Part shown: piece by piece, positions 36,272 to 45,029 of the stretch
How positions within the stretch are numbered: position 1 is the first letter of the stretch
Layout of the letters: every line of letters starts with the position of its first letter
Source: Acidobacteriota bacterium
GTDB taxonomy: Bacteria; Acidobacteriota; Terriglobia; Acidiferrales; 2-02-FULL-67-57
Direction of reading: 5' to 3'
Assembly: GCA_016210855.1 (NCBI GenBank)
Contig: JACQTJ010000022.1
Coordinates: 1-52,082 of the forward strand
DNA length: 52,082 nt
Notes under the pieces: generated by a model
Told to the model about the DNA's origin: nothing
Databases searched by the model: none
What the model saw: only the letters and a program-made list of their open reading frames with translations
Program-made: the position numbers and the translations under genes

Positions 36272-37843
36272 TCATGGGGAATCGGATTCGGGCGGAGCTT
36301 CGGGGCGCAGGGGACGCAGGAGCGGGAAGAGGATGACTTCGCGGATGGAGCGGGTATTGGTGAGCAGCATGGTCAGGCGGTCGACGCCGATGCCTTCCCC
36401 GGCCGTGGGCGGCATGCCGTAGGCCAGGGCCCGGACGTAGTCTTCATCCATTTGATGGGCTTCGAGGTCCCCGCGCTCGCGCCGGCGGAGCTGCTCCAGG
36501 AAGCGGGCGTGCTGTTCGAGCGGGTCGCTGAGCTCCGAGAAGGCGTTGCCGAGTTCGAGCCCGCCGGCAAAGATTTCGAAGCGCTCAGCGAGGGTGGGGT
36601 CGTCGTCGCGCTGCTTGGCGAGCGGAGAAAGTTCCGTGGGGAAGTCGTAGACGATGGTGGGACGGATGAGCTGCCGCTCGGCGACGGCCTCGAAGAGGTG
36701 GCCGGTGGCGACGGCCGCGCTCGAGTCCGCCGGCACCTCGGCCGTACGGGCCCGGTCCGGATGGCGCTCCGCCCAGCGGTCGTGCTGCTCGGCGTAGCGG
36801 CGGACCGCGGTGGCCTCGGCCAGCTCCGCGGGCTTCGGCGGCGAGCCAGCCAGCCAGTACTCGCAGATGGCCTCCCGCAGGGAAAGCCGCTGCCAGCGGC
36901 TGAAATCCACGCTGTGGTCGAGGTAGGTGATCTTCTTCGAGCCCGCGATATTTTCGGCGAGCCCGGTGAGCATTTCCTCGCTCAGGTCCATGAACACCCG
37001 ATAGTCGGCGTAGGCCTGGTAAAACTCGAGCATGGTGAACTCGGGGTTGTTGCGGACGGAGAGGCCCTCGTTGCGGAAATTGCGGTTGATTTCGAAGACG
37101 CGGTCGAAGCCGCCGACGACCAGGCGCTTGAGATAGAGCTCGGGGGCGATGCGCAGGTAGAGGTCGAGGTCGAGGGCCTGGTGGTGGGTGAGGAAGGGCC
37201 GGGCGGTGGCGCCGCCGGCGACGAGTTGCATCATGGGGGTCTCGACTTCCAGAAAGCCGCGGGCCTCCAGAAAGCGGCGGAGGAAGGCAATGATGCGGGC
37301 CCGGGTCTCGAAGATCTGCCGCACGCCGGGATTGACGATGAGGTCGAGATAGCGCTGCCGGTAGCGCTGCTCGACGTCGGCCAGCCCGTGCCACTTCTCC
37401 GGCAGCGGCAGCAGGGCCTTGGCGAGCAGCGTCACCTGCGCGACGAAAACCGTCAGCTCGCCGGTCTTGGTGCGGCCCAGGTGACCCTCGACCCCAATGA
37501 CGTCGCCGAGGTCGAGCAGCTCGAACAGCCGGTAGCCTTTTTCGCCCAGTTGGTCGCGGCGAAAATAAGCTTGCAGGCGGGCCCCGCCGCCGTAGAGGTC
37601 GGCGAAGCCGGTCTTGCCGTGGAAGCGGATGGAGAGGATGCGGCCGGCGAGTCGCGTCCGGGGCCGTTCGGCCTGGAGGCTCTCGGCCGAAGCCTGCCCG
37701 TGCCGCTCGACCACTTCGGCCACGCTATGGGTGGCCTCGAAGCGGTGCGGGTAGGGGTCGTGGCCGAGCTGCTGGATTTCCTGGAGCTTCTTCTGGCGCT
37801 GGAGTAACTGGTCGTGCGGCTCGAACAGGAGCGGCGTCGGCAG
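36272..37843 (-). CDS. lysS: Lysyl-tRNA synthetase (class II), apparent CTG start
   Basis: ...FEINRNFRNEGLSVRNNPEFTMLEFYQAYADY...; the conserved N-terminus FEPHDQLLQRQKKLQEIQQLGHDPYPHRFEATHS is encoded in frame upstream of the ORF-track GTG at 37723, with GAGGG before CTG at 37843. Confidence 0.85.
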   Translation of the reverse strand: MPTPLLFEPHDQLLQRQKKLQEIQQLGHDPYPHRFEATHSVAEVVERHGQASAESLQAERPRTRLAGRILSIRFHGKTGFADLYGGGARLQAYFRRDQLGEKGYRLFELLDLGDVIGVEGHLGRTKTGELTVFVAQVTLLAKALLPLPEKWHGLADVEQRYRQRYLDLIVNPGVRQIFETRARIIAFLRRFLEARGFLEVETPMMQLVAGGATARPFLTHHQALDLDLYLRIAPELYLKRLVVGGFDRVFEINRNFRNEGLSVRNNPEFTMLEFYQAYADYRVFMDLSEEMLTGLAENIAGSKKITYLDHSVDFSRWQRLSLREAICEYWLAGSPPKPAELAEATAVRRYAEQHDRWAERHPDRARTAEVPADSSAAVATGHLFEAVAERQLIRPTIVYDFPTELSPLAKQRDDDPTLAERFEIFAGGLELGNAFSELSDPLEQHARFLEQLRRRERGDLEAHQMDEDYVRALAYGMPPTAGEGIGVDRLTMLLTNTRSIREVILFPLLRPLRPEAPPESDSP

Positions 37844-37886
37844 TGGACCCTCGCTTCGTAAGCGTCGGCTCTGCGCTAGACAGGCG

Positions 37887-37919
37887 GCCTGCCCGCCGGA
37901 GCCGAAGGCGTAGGCGGGG
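37887..37919. repeat. Short palindromic intergenic repeat (CCCGCC..GGCGGG)
   Basis: tgcccgccggagccgaaggcgtaggcgggg; CCCGCC/GGCGGG arms. Confidence 0.55.
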
Positions 37920-38224
37920 ATTATAGCGGCGCGCTTTCCGATGGGTCAAGGAAGCCCGCGAGCGCTTGGCGGCCGCCGGAGGGTGTGACGATTCGGCCCC
38001 GAAGGTTCGGGGCTCCGGGTGGCTGGGCTCCTCTCCCTTGACCCGAGGGGAGGCAGCCACTACACTGAGCGGCGGTCCGTCCTGTCGTCGGCGGGGCCCA
38101 CCCGCAGCGCCGCGCTTACAATCTCCGCTTTGGTCGATTCGGGCTTGTCCGGGCGCTCCCGGGGCGCGTCCAATGGAGTAGAACCGCCGGTGACCCACAA
38201 GCAGCCGCAACGCCAGGAAGAGCC

Positions 38225-38887
38225 GTGAGCCCGCGCAAACACAACGGGAGCGAGCCCCGAGGCGAAGGTTCGGGGGATCGGGGTGAACTGCCCGAGGCCA
38301 CCGCCATCCGGCGCGCCCAGCAGGGCGACGCCGCGGCCTTCGAGCGCCTCTACCAGCTCCACAAGGGGCGCGTCTATTCGCTCTGCCTGCGCATGCTCGG
38401 CAACCCCGCCGAGGCCGAAGACATGACGCAGGAGGCGTTCCTGCAACTGTTCCGGAAAATTGCGACATTCCGCGGGGAATCGGCATTTTCCACTTGGTTG
38501 CACCGATTGTCGGTGAACGTGGTGCTGATGCACCTGCGGCGGAAGTCGCTGCCACAGGTGCCGCTGGAAGAGCCGGTCGAAACCGACGAGGCCGGGGAAG
38601 GGCCGCGGCGGGAACTGGGGGCGGAGGACCTGCGGCTTGCCGGCTCCATTGATCGGCTCACCCTGGAGCAGGCCATCGCCGAGCTCCCGCAGGGCTACCG
38701 GCTGGTCTTCGTGCTGCACGATGTCGAAGGCTACGAGCACAACGAGATTGCTCAAATGCTCGGCTGCTCGGTGGGCAACTCCAAGTCCCAGCTGCACAAA
38801 GCCCGGCTGCGCCTGCGGGATCTCCTCCGGCAGGGCAAAATAAAATCAGGGGGTGGGCAAACACCAGGGGGAATTTTGTCATCATAG
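38225..38887 (+). CDS. ECF-type RNA polymerase sigma factor (module A)
   Basis: GTG start; [69 protein letters not shown]...[45 protein letters not shown]. Confidence 0.95.
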   Translation: MSPRKHNGSEPRGEGSGDRGELPEATAIRRAQQGDAAAFERLYQLHKGRVYSLCLRMLGNPAEAEDMTQEAFLQLFRKIATFRGESAFSTWLHRLSVNVVLMHLRRKSLPQVPLEEPVETDEAGEGPRRELGAEDLRLAGSIDRLTLEQAIAELPQGYRLVFVLHDVEGYEHNEIAQMLGCSVGNSKSQLHKARLRLRDLLRQGKIKSGGGQTPGGILSS

Positions 38888-38903
38888 TGTATGGGGCCGG
38901 GGC

Positions 38904-38933
38904 TTGCCCTGGCCGGGAGTTTGTGGCTAGAAT
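38904..38933 (+). promoter_or_regulatory. Putative promoter TTGCCC-N18-TAGAAT upstream of the module A anti-sigma gene
   Basis: -35 38904-38909, -10 38928-38933; ATG 38948. Confidence 0.5.
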
Positions 38934-38947
38934 CGCCGCACTGAAAG

Positions 38948-39622
38948 ATGCTTGATTGTGAGCAGTTTCGGAGGGTAACGGGGGCGGTCCTGGAAGGGGA
39001 AAGCCATCCGGAGGCCTACGCCCATCTGGCCACCTGTCCCCGATGTCAACTGAGGGTCGAGGAGTTGGGGGCGGTGGCCCGCGCGGCCCGCACCCTTCCC
39101 TTGCGCGAGCCCAGTGACGGGCTCTGGGAGCGGCTGGAAGCCGCCGCTCAGCGGGAAGGCCTGTGGCCGCAGCCCTGGTGGCAGGGGTCCCGGGGGTCGA
39201 TTGTCCTTCCCGCCCGTCCCGCTTTTGCCGCCGTGCTGGCGATGACCCTCCTGCTGGCAGGCGGACTGGTCAGTTACTCGTCCCTGGAATTGCCGGTGCC
39301 GCAGAGCTTCCAGGCCAGCGCGTTCGAAGTGGCTCGGGGGGAGCTGGTGCAGGAGCCGAGCTACGGAGCGCGCTACAAGCTGCACCTTGAGCAGGTTCAG
39401 GACAGCGTGCTGGCCGAGCCGGCGCCGGAGGAATCCCACTTGCGGGAATTGGCCGACCGTCCCCTGAAGACCGTGGATCGCTGCATCGAGCAGACCGAAC
39501 TCCGGCTGGCCGAGTACCCCGAGGACGAGCTGGCCCGGGAGGAGCTGCACCGGCTCTACCGGCAGAAGGCCGTCGTCCTGCAGGCGATGAGCGATCCGGT
39601 CTGGCTGGACGTTTCCCACTGA
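38948..39622 (+). CDS. Putative zinc-finger (zf-HC2-like) anti-sigma factor, one TM
   Basis: HLATCPRC (HxxxCxxC) near N-terminus, TM PAFAAVLAMTLLLAGGLVSY, directly after ECF sigma gene. Confidence 0.75.
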   Translation: MLDCEQFRRVTGAVLEGESHPEAYAHLATCPRCQLRVEELGAVARAARTLPLREPSDGLWERLEAAAQREGLWPQPWWQGSRGSIVLPARPAFAAVLAMTLLLAGGLVSYSSLELPVPQSFQASAFEVARGELVQEPSYGARYKLHLEQVQDSVLAEPAPEESHLRELADRPLKTVDRCIEQTELRLAEYPEDELAREELHRLYRQKAVVLQAMSDPVWLDVSH

Positions 39623-39629
39623 GCGCCCT

Positions 39630-40475
39630 ATGAAGCGCCCTTTCCGCAGCCTAGCTCTCTTGGTCACCGCGCTGGCGCTGCCGCTCGGGGCCCGCGCCGA
39701 GCGCCTGGAACGCACTTTCCCCGCCACCGCCGATACGGTGGTGGAAGTCCGCAACCTGAACGGCCAGGTGATCGTGCATGCCTGGGAGCGGCCTCAGGTC
39801 CAGGTAGTGGCGCTGCGGCGCTCCCTGGTGGTGGAGACCCATATCGAACAGGGCTCGAACCGCATCCATGTCCACACCCACCTGTTGCAGAGTTCGGCTC
39901 CGGCCAGCGAGCGCGTGGTGGACTACGAGATCTGGGCCCCGGCCAGCGCTGGCCTGCAGCTCCAGCTCGAAACCGGCGCGGTCGACGTCGAGAACTTCAC
40001 CGACGATGTGAATGTGGAAACCGTGGCAGCGGCCGTGCGGCTCCGGAACTTGAGCGGCCACACCTCGGTGAAAACCCTGAATGGCAGCATCCTGGTGGAG
40101 CGCTGCTCCGGGCGGCTGGAAGCCACCTCCATCAGCGGGTCCATGCACTTTCTCGACAGCACCTACAACCGCCTGGTGGCCAACACCACCTCCGGCGACA
40201 TCCTCTACGAGGGCGACCTGCGCCGGGGCGGCTCCTACGATTTCCTCAACCACGAGGGTGCGATCGAGCTGCGCCTCCCCCCCTCGGCCTCCTTCGAGCT
40301 CGACGCCCGCACCGTGCAGGGCGAGGTCGTCAACGAGCACCCACTCACTCCCCGCAGCCACGGCCGCGTCCCTCAGCGCAGTGGCCTGCACAGCCTGCTC
40401 GGCACCGCCCACACGGGCGAGGCCATGATCCGGGCCACTTCCTTCAGTGGTAAAATCTGGATGCGCAAGCGCTAG
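39630..40475 (+). CDS. Exported DUF4097-like beta-rich protein (module A)
   Basis: Signal peptide; VVEVRNLNGQVIVHAWERPQVQVVALRRS...TLNGSILVERCSGRLEATSISGSMHF...NTTSGDILYEGDL. Confidence 0.8.
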   Translation: MKRPFRSLALLVTALALPLGARAERLERTFPATADTVVEVRNLNGQVIVHAWERPQVQVVALRRSLVVETHIEQGSNRIHVHTHLLQSSAPASERVVDYEIWAPASAGLQLQLETGAVDVENFTDDVNVETVAAAVRLRNLSGHTSVKTLNGSILVERCSGRLEATSISGSMHFLDSTYNRLVANTTSGDILYEGDLRRGGSYDFLNHEGAIELRLPPSASFELDARTVQGEVVNEHPLTPRSHGRVPQRSGLHSLLGTAHTGEAMIRATSFSGKIWMRKR

Positions 40476-40505
40476 GCGCCGCGCGGCCAGACTGCACCAG
40501 GCACG

Positions 40506-41036
40506 ATGAGCAAGGGCCCGATTCCCATCCATCGGTCGGTGTTCCTGCTGGGCTTCATGGGCTGCGGGAAGACCACTGTGGGCCGGCGGCTGGCCGAGCG
40601 CCTGGGGTGGGATTTCGTGGACCTAGACGAAGAACTGGAGAAGCGCCAGGGCCGCACCATCGCCCAGATCTTCGCCGTAGAGGGCGAACCCTATTTTCGG
40701 CAGGAGGAGCGCAGACTCCTGGAGGGAGTGCTGACGCGGGCCGAGCAGACCCCGCTGGTCGTGGCCCTGGGAGGCGGCACCTTTGCCCAGCCGGCCAACT
40801 TCGAACTGATCCGCTCGAACGGTGCCATCACCGTCTGGCTCGACTGCCCGCTCGAAGAGCTGCGCCGGCGCTGCCGGGGGATGACGAACCGGCCACTGTT
40901 CCGCGACCCCGCCGGCTTCCAGCAGCTCTTCGAGCAGCGCCTGCCCTTCTACCAGCAGGCCGACTTCCGGGTGGACGCCGACCGCTCCGATCCGGCCGAG
41001 GTGGTGGAGGAGATTCTCCGATGCGGCGTATTCTAA
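40506..41036 (+). CDS. aroK: Shikimate kinase
   Basis: VFLLGFMGCGKTTVGRRLAERLGWDFVDLDEELEKRQGRTIAQIFAVEGEPYFRQEERRLL...VVALGGGTF. Confidence 0.95.
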   Translation: MSKGPIPIHRSVFLLGFMGCGKTTVGRRLAERLGWDFVDLDEELEKRQGRTIAQIFAVEGEPYFRQEERRLLEGVLTRAEQTPLVVALGGGTFAQPANFELIRSNGAITVWLDCPLEELRRRCRGMTNRPLFRDPAGFQQLFEQRLPFYQQADFRVDADRSDPAEVVEEILRCGVF

Positions 41037-41734
41037 CCCTGGTGCTGGCCGGGGCCTGCCTAGCGCTCCCGCCGACCGGGGTCGGCGGGCCGGCTCCGGA
41101 GTCCCACCAGGGCCAGCTGCGCATCCTGCTCAACAACCAGCCCATTGGCACCGAGCGCTACCAGATTGTCTCAAGCGGCACGGAAATCCGCGCCCGCGGC
41201 GAAACCGAACTCCGGGTTGGCGAACAAAAGCTTCGCCAGACCGCCGCCCTGGAGCTCTCCCCCGGCCTCGCCCCCCGCCGCTACGAATGGAAGATGCTGG
41301 AGCCGAAGGCGACCTGGGCCCGGATGGAGTTTGAGGGCTCCGTGGGGACCATCCATTTTCCCGGACCCAAGGGGAAGGACGCCGTGCAGGTGTTTGACTT
41401 CGGTGCCGCCCCGGTGGCCCTGCTCGACAACAACGTCTTCCACCACTTCCTGCTGCTTGCCCCGCTCTATGACGTCGCCGCCGGGGGCCGGCAAACCATA
41501 AAGGTCTTCATTCCCCAGGCCCTCCAGCCCGGGGATGCTACCGTGGAGCTCCTGGGGGTGGAAACCCTGACCGTGGACGCCCGCCCGCAAGCAGTCCGGC
41601 AGCTTTCGATCAGCACCGAGGACAATCAGGTGCTGCTCTGGATCACCGAGTCCGGGCGGTTCGTGCGGCTGCGCGTCCCCCGGGCCAATGTGGAGGTAGT
41701 GGCTGAGGGAGCGAGCCCCGAGCCGCCTAAATGA
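41021..41734 (+). CDS. Hypothetical exported protein
   Basis: Overlaps aroK 3' end in a different frame; signal peptide MRRILTLVLAGACLALPPTGVGG; 237 aa beta-rich, family not recognised. Confidence 0.75.
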   Translation: MRRILTLVLAGACLALPPTGVGGPAPESHQGQLRILLNNQPIGTERYQIVSSGTEIRARGETELRVGEQKLRQTAALELSPGLAPRRYEWKMLEPKATWARMEFEGSVGTIHFPGPKGKDAVQVFDFGAAPVALLDNNVFHHFLLLAPLYDVAAGGRQTIKVFIPQALQPGDATVELLGVETLTVDARPQAVRQLSISTEDNQVLLWITESGRFVRLRVPRANVEVVAEGASPEPPK

Positions 41735-42821
41735 ACGCGAAGGAGCGCTCGAGCTCCCGGGCCTTCCGCTCAATCTCCCGCAACTTTTTCTGGAACTCTT
41801 CCGACTCGAGCCGCTTTTCGATTTCCTCCACCGACTCCACCGCCCGCCGCTCCACCGCCCGCAGGCGGTTCTGGAACTCCTGGCTTTCCAGCTGCTTTTC
41901 GATCCACTTTTCGCTTTCGCGCAGCCGGTCTTCGAGCTGGGGCAGCACTTCCAGGTCAAAGTCGTAATCGTAGTCATAGTCGAGGTCCGGATCCGGGACG
42001 TAGAGCTCAGCGGTGCGCCGGGGCGCAAAGTGCCTGGCCTCTTCCAGCTCCACCTTCACGCTCTGCTCCTTGCGGTCGCGCACGATGGTCAGGGCCACTT
42101 CCTTGCGCTCGCTCACCAGCGCCCGGCGCAGCTCACCCACGTCGCCGATCTCCTCTCCGTCCACGCGCACGATGACGTCGCCGGCCTTCAGCCCGGCCTT
42201 CTCAGCAGCGCTGCCCGCCAGGACTTCCCGCACCAGAACACCCTTCCCCTGCTTCACACCGAAGTACTCGGCGAGCTGCGGGGTCAGCTCATCGCCGGAA
42301 ATCCCCAGCCGGGGGCCCCGGCCGAATATCTGGATCTCCGGAATCTCGATGTGCGGGACCACCACCTCGGGCACGCGGATGGTGCGGCCCAGGATGCGGG
42401 CCCGCCGCTCCTCCAGCGTCACCTCCACCGAGCGGGTCTGGCCGTTCCGGCTCACTTGTAAGCTCACCTTGCGTCCGACCGGGGTCTCGCCCACCAGCCG
42501 GCGCAACTGGGCGGCGCTCCGCACGCGCTCGTCGGCAAACCCCAGGATGACGTCGTTCGCCTGCAAGCCGCCCTTGGCCGCCGGGCTGTCTTCCTCCACC
42601 TCTTCCACTACCACTCCGGTGGCGGACGGCAGCTTGAGCTCCGCGGCCCGCTCGGTGCTGACGTCGCTGATCTTCACCCCGAGCCAGACCTGGCCACCGA
42701 AGACCACCACCCGCTCCTCCTCGGGCGCCTTGCCGCCGCTGGCGCGGACCACCGCCGTCCCCGCCACCAGCAGAGCCCCGCCGAGCAGGAGCATCCACCA
42801 ACCAATCGACTTTCTCATCAT
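41727..42821 (-). CDS. Membrane-anchored/exported protein with two PDZ domains and C-terminal charged helix, no protease domain
   Basis: GVVVEEVEEDSPAAKGGLQANDVILGFADERV and GVLVREVLAGSAAEKAGLKAGDVIVRVDGEEI; tail PDLDYDYDYDFDLEVLPQLEDRLRESEKWIEKQ... Confidence 0.88.
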   Translation of the reverse strand: MMRKSIGWWMLLLGGALLVAGTAVVRASGGKAPEEERVVVFGGQVWLGVKISDVSTERAAELKLPSATGVVVEEVEEDSPAAKGGLQANDVILGFADERVRSAAQLRRLVGETPVGRKVSLQVSRNGQTRSVEVTLEERRARILGRTIRVPEVVVPHIEIPEIQIFGRGPRLGISGDELTPQLAEYFGVKQGKGVLVREVLAGSAAEKAGLKAGDVIVRVDGEEIGDVGELRRALVSERKEVALTIVRDRKEQSVKVELEEARHFAPRRTAELYVPDPDLDYDYDYDFDLEVLPQLEDRLRESEKWIEKQLESQEFQNRLRAVERRAVESVEEIEKRLESEEFQKKLREIERKARELERSFAFI

Positions 42822-42874
42822 GGCCTCCTTCTTCTCCCTTACCTCGCGATTGTCTCCCGTATCTCCTCAAACCC

Positions 42875-43642
42875 TCACAGCAGGCCCTCGCTGGCCGCCA
42901 GCCGAATGCTGCCGCGGATAGTCCGCATCAGGATGGGAATGCCCCCTCGCCCCAAGCGAGTGCGCAGTCTGGTGTCGCTTCCCGGGCTCCGCGTCTCCAC
43001 CAGGAGCGGGCTCTCGATCCGTCCGGCCACTGTGCTCAATTCCAGGTCGGCCGCGGCGTCGGCCGGCAGGCGCAAGGTGAGGTCGCCGTTGACGCTTTCC
43101 AGCTGCACCCGCCCCCCGGGCTCCGGCAAGCGACGCAGGGAAACCCGCACGTCCCCGTTCAAGGTCCGGGCCACCAGGCTCCCAGCGACTCCGGTCTCCT
43201 CGATGTCCCCATTCAAGGTGTGCGCCTCCACGGCACCCTCGACATCCCGGACCACGATGTCTCCGTTGACGGTGTGCAGCGCCTCCAGAACCACCTGGCG
43301 GGGCACGCGCAGGCGGTAGTCCACCTGAATCGAGCTCTCGGCTCCCGGCAGATAGACCGTGCGCACCCGGAGCGCATTCGGCCGCGGCTCAACGGCAATG
43401 CTGACATCGGACTGGCCCAGCTCCTGGACACCGGTCTTGAGCACCGTGAGCTCCACCTCAGCGCGGTCCCAGCCTTCGACGGAGATCGAGCCCTGGATGT
43501 TGATCACCTCCACCTGACCCCCGCTGGCCAGCGGGTAATTGGCCGTCCACATCTGCTGGGGCGCACCGGCCGCAGGCACGGCCGCTACCCCCAAAGCCAG
43601 CAGCCCGCCGAACAGAGACCCGAGGGCACGCTTCATCGCCAT
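42875..43642 (-). CDS. Exported DUF4097-like protein (module B, second copy)
   Basis: Signal peptide; VNGDIVVRDVEGAVEAHTLNGDIEETGVAGSLVARTLNGDVRVSL...SVNGDLTLRL. Confidence 0.8.
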   Translation of the reverse strand: MAMKRALGSLFGGLLALGVAAVPAAGAPQQMWTANYPLASGGQVEVINIQGSISVEGWDRAEVELTVLKTGVQELGQSDVSIAVEPRPNALRVRTVYLPGAESSIQVDYRLRVPRQVVLEALHTVNGDIVVRDVEGAVEAHTLNGDIEETGVAGSLVARTLNGDVRVSLRRLPEPGGRVQLESVNGDLTLRLPADAAADLELSTVAGRIESPLLVETRSPGSDTRLRTRLGRGGIPILMRTIRGSIRLAASEGLL

Positions 43643-43664
43643 TCTCCTTGAGCGGAGATTCCTG

Positions 43665-45011
43665 CTAGTCGGGTTCCTTGCGCTTCTTGCGCTCTTTCTC
43701 GTGCTCCTTTTCGCGCTCTTCCCGGCGCTGCTGCTGCTGCTGCCAGCGCTTCCAGTGCATTTGCTGACGCTGCTGCAGGCGCTCCAGGGTGGCCGTGTCG
43801 ATCTTGCGGATTTCGATGTCGCCGTCCACGGTGCGAATCCGCAAGGTGGCCCCACCGCCGTTCAGGGCTCCGAAGGCGCGCAGGGCGCCGGAGCGATACC
43901 CGGTCTCGTCGCCTTCGACCTGCAAGGGAAAGTCGGTCTGGACCCTGTGGCCGGCGGACATCTCGATGGTGGCTTCGATGGTGAGCGGCAAATCGGCGGG
44001 GAGGTAGACTTCGACGTCCCCGAAGGCGGTCTCAAGCTCCGAGGCCGCGAAGTTGGCGGAGGTGGCGGCGATCTGCGCCAGGATCTTCCCCCCGGCGGTG
44101 GCGGCCCGCACCGCGCTCTGGATGCCATACAGGTCGATGCTGCCTCCGGCGGTCTCGGCTCGGATCGGCCCCCGGGCTGCATCCAAATGGATGCTGCCCC
44201 CGGCGGTCTCAGCCCGCACGCTGCCGCCGCTCTCCCCAATCCTGATCTGCCCGCCGGCAGTCTGGGCGATGACATCAGCCCCGGCGCTGCGCAGCACAAT
44301 GTCGCCTCCGGCGGTCTCGGCCCGCACCCTGCCGTCAATCCGCCCGGCCAGAATTTGCCCGCCGCTCGTCTCCAGGATGGCGTCGCCTTTGACGTCGCCC
44401 ACTTCCACACAGCCTCCGGCAGTCCGAGCTTCCAGACGTTGGCCAATCTGGCCCATTTTGATGTTGCCGCCCGCGGTCTCGGCCCGCACCGGACCGTTTA
44501 CATCGCCGGTGGTGATGTCGCCCCCGGCGGTGGCCACCCGGAGTTCCCCCTCCAGCTGCTCCACCGCCATATTGCCGCCCTGGGTTTCCAGGTCGAGATT
44601 GAACCGCAGCGGCACCTCGATGTTGTAGGCCACGCTTACGCGGCCCGAGTGCCCGCGGTCGGAAACAAACCGGCCAGCCACGTAGGCGCCGCCGCCCGTG
44701 ACCCGGCGCGCGGTCAGCTCGTAGCGGCTGAGCAGCCGCCGGGCGTCTTCCTCGCTGGACGTGAACACGTTCAGTTGCACCCGGCACTCCACCCGGTCCG
44801 CCGCCCCCGGCCTCACTCTCACCGTGCCCAGGTCCGCCCGCACCACCAGGCGCGCTCCTTCCTGCACCGGGACTCCGCAGCTGGCCTCCTCCACCCAGGC
44901 CTTCGCCTGGCGCTGGAGCACGCCGCGCTTGACGTACGCCTCCCTCTGGGCAGCCACGGGAAGGACAACTGCTACCCCCAGGGCGCCCAGCAGCAACCAG
45001 CGCAGTCGCAT
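43665..45011 (-). CDS. Exported DUF4097-like beta-solenoid with 18-aa repeats and Q/K/E/R-rich tail (module B)
   Basis: Signal peptide MRLRWLLLGALGVAVVLPVAAQ; repeated (V/I)RAETAGGxIxxxxxxGx; tail QQQQRREEREKEHEKERKKRKEPD. Confidence 0.85.
   Translation of the reverse strand: MRLRWLLLGALGVAVVLPVAAQREAYVKRGVLQRQAKAWVEEASCGVPVQEGARLVVRADLGTVRVRPGAADRVECRVQLNVFTSSEEDARRLLSRYELTARRVTGGGAYVAGRFVSDRGHSGRVSVAYNIEVPLRFNLDLETQGGNMAVEQLEGELRVATAGGDITTGDVNGPVRAETAGGNIKMGQIGQRLEARTAGGCVEVGDVKGDAILETSGGQILAGRIDGRVRAETAGGDIVLRSAGADVIAQTAGGQIRIGESGGSVRAETAGGSIHLDAARGPIRAETAGGSIDLYGIQSAVRAATAGGKILAQIAATSANFAASELETAFGDVEVYLPADLPLTIEATIEMSAGHRVQTDFPLQVEGDETGYRSGALRAFGALNGGGATLRIRTVDGDIEIRKIDTATLERLQQRQQMHWKRWQQQQQRREEREKEHEKERKKRKEPD
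44058..44597 (-). repeat. About ten tandem 54-nt coding units (18-aa solenoid repeats)
   Basis: LDLETQGGNMAVEQLEGE / LRVATAGGDITTGDVNGP / VRAETAGGNIKMGQIGQR / LEARTAGGCVEVGDVKGD / AILETSGGQILAGRIDGR / VRAETAGGDIVLRSAGAD / VIAQTAGGQIRIGESGGS / VRAETAGGSIHLDAARGP / IRAETAGGSIDLYGIQSA / VRAATAGGKILAQI.. Confidence 0.9.
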
Positions 45012-45029
45012 TCGGCTCTCCTCGGGAAT

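Noticed and set aside
44058-44597. Regularly spaced 54-nt repeats considered as CRISPR-like or minisatellite
   Set aside because: Repeats are in frame, degenerate and encode an 18-aa solenoid; no conserved repeat/spacer structure
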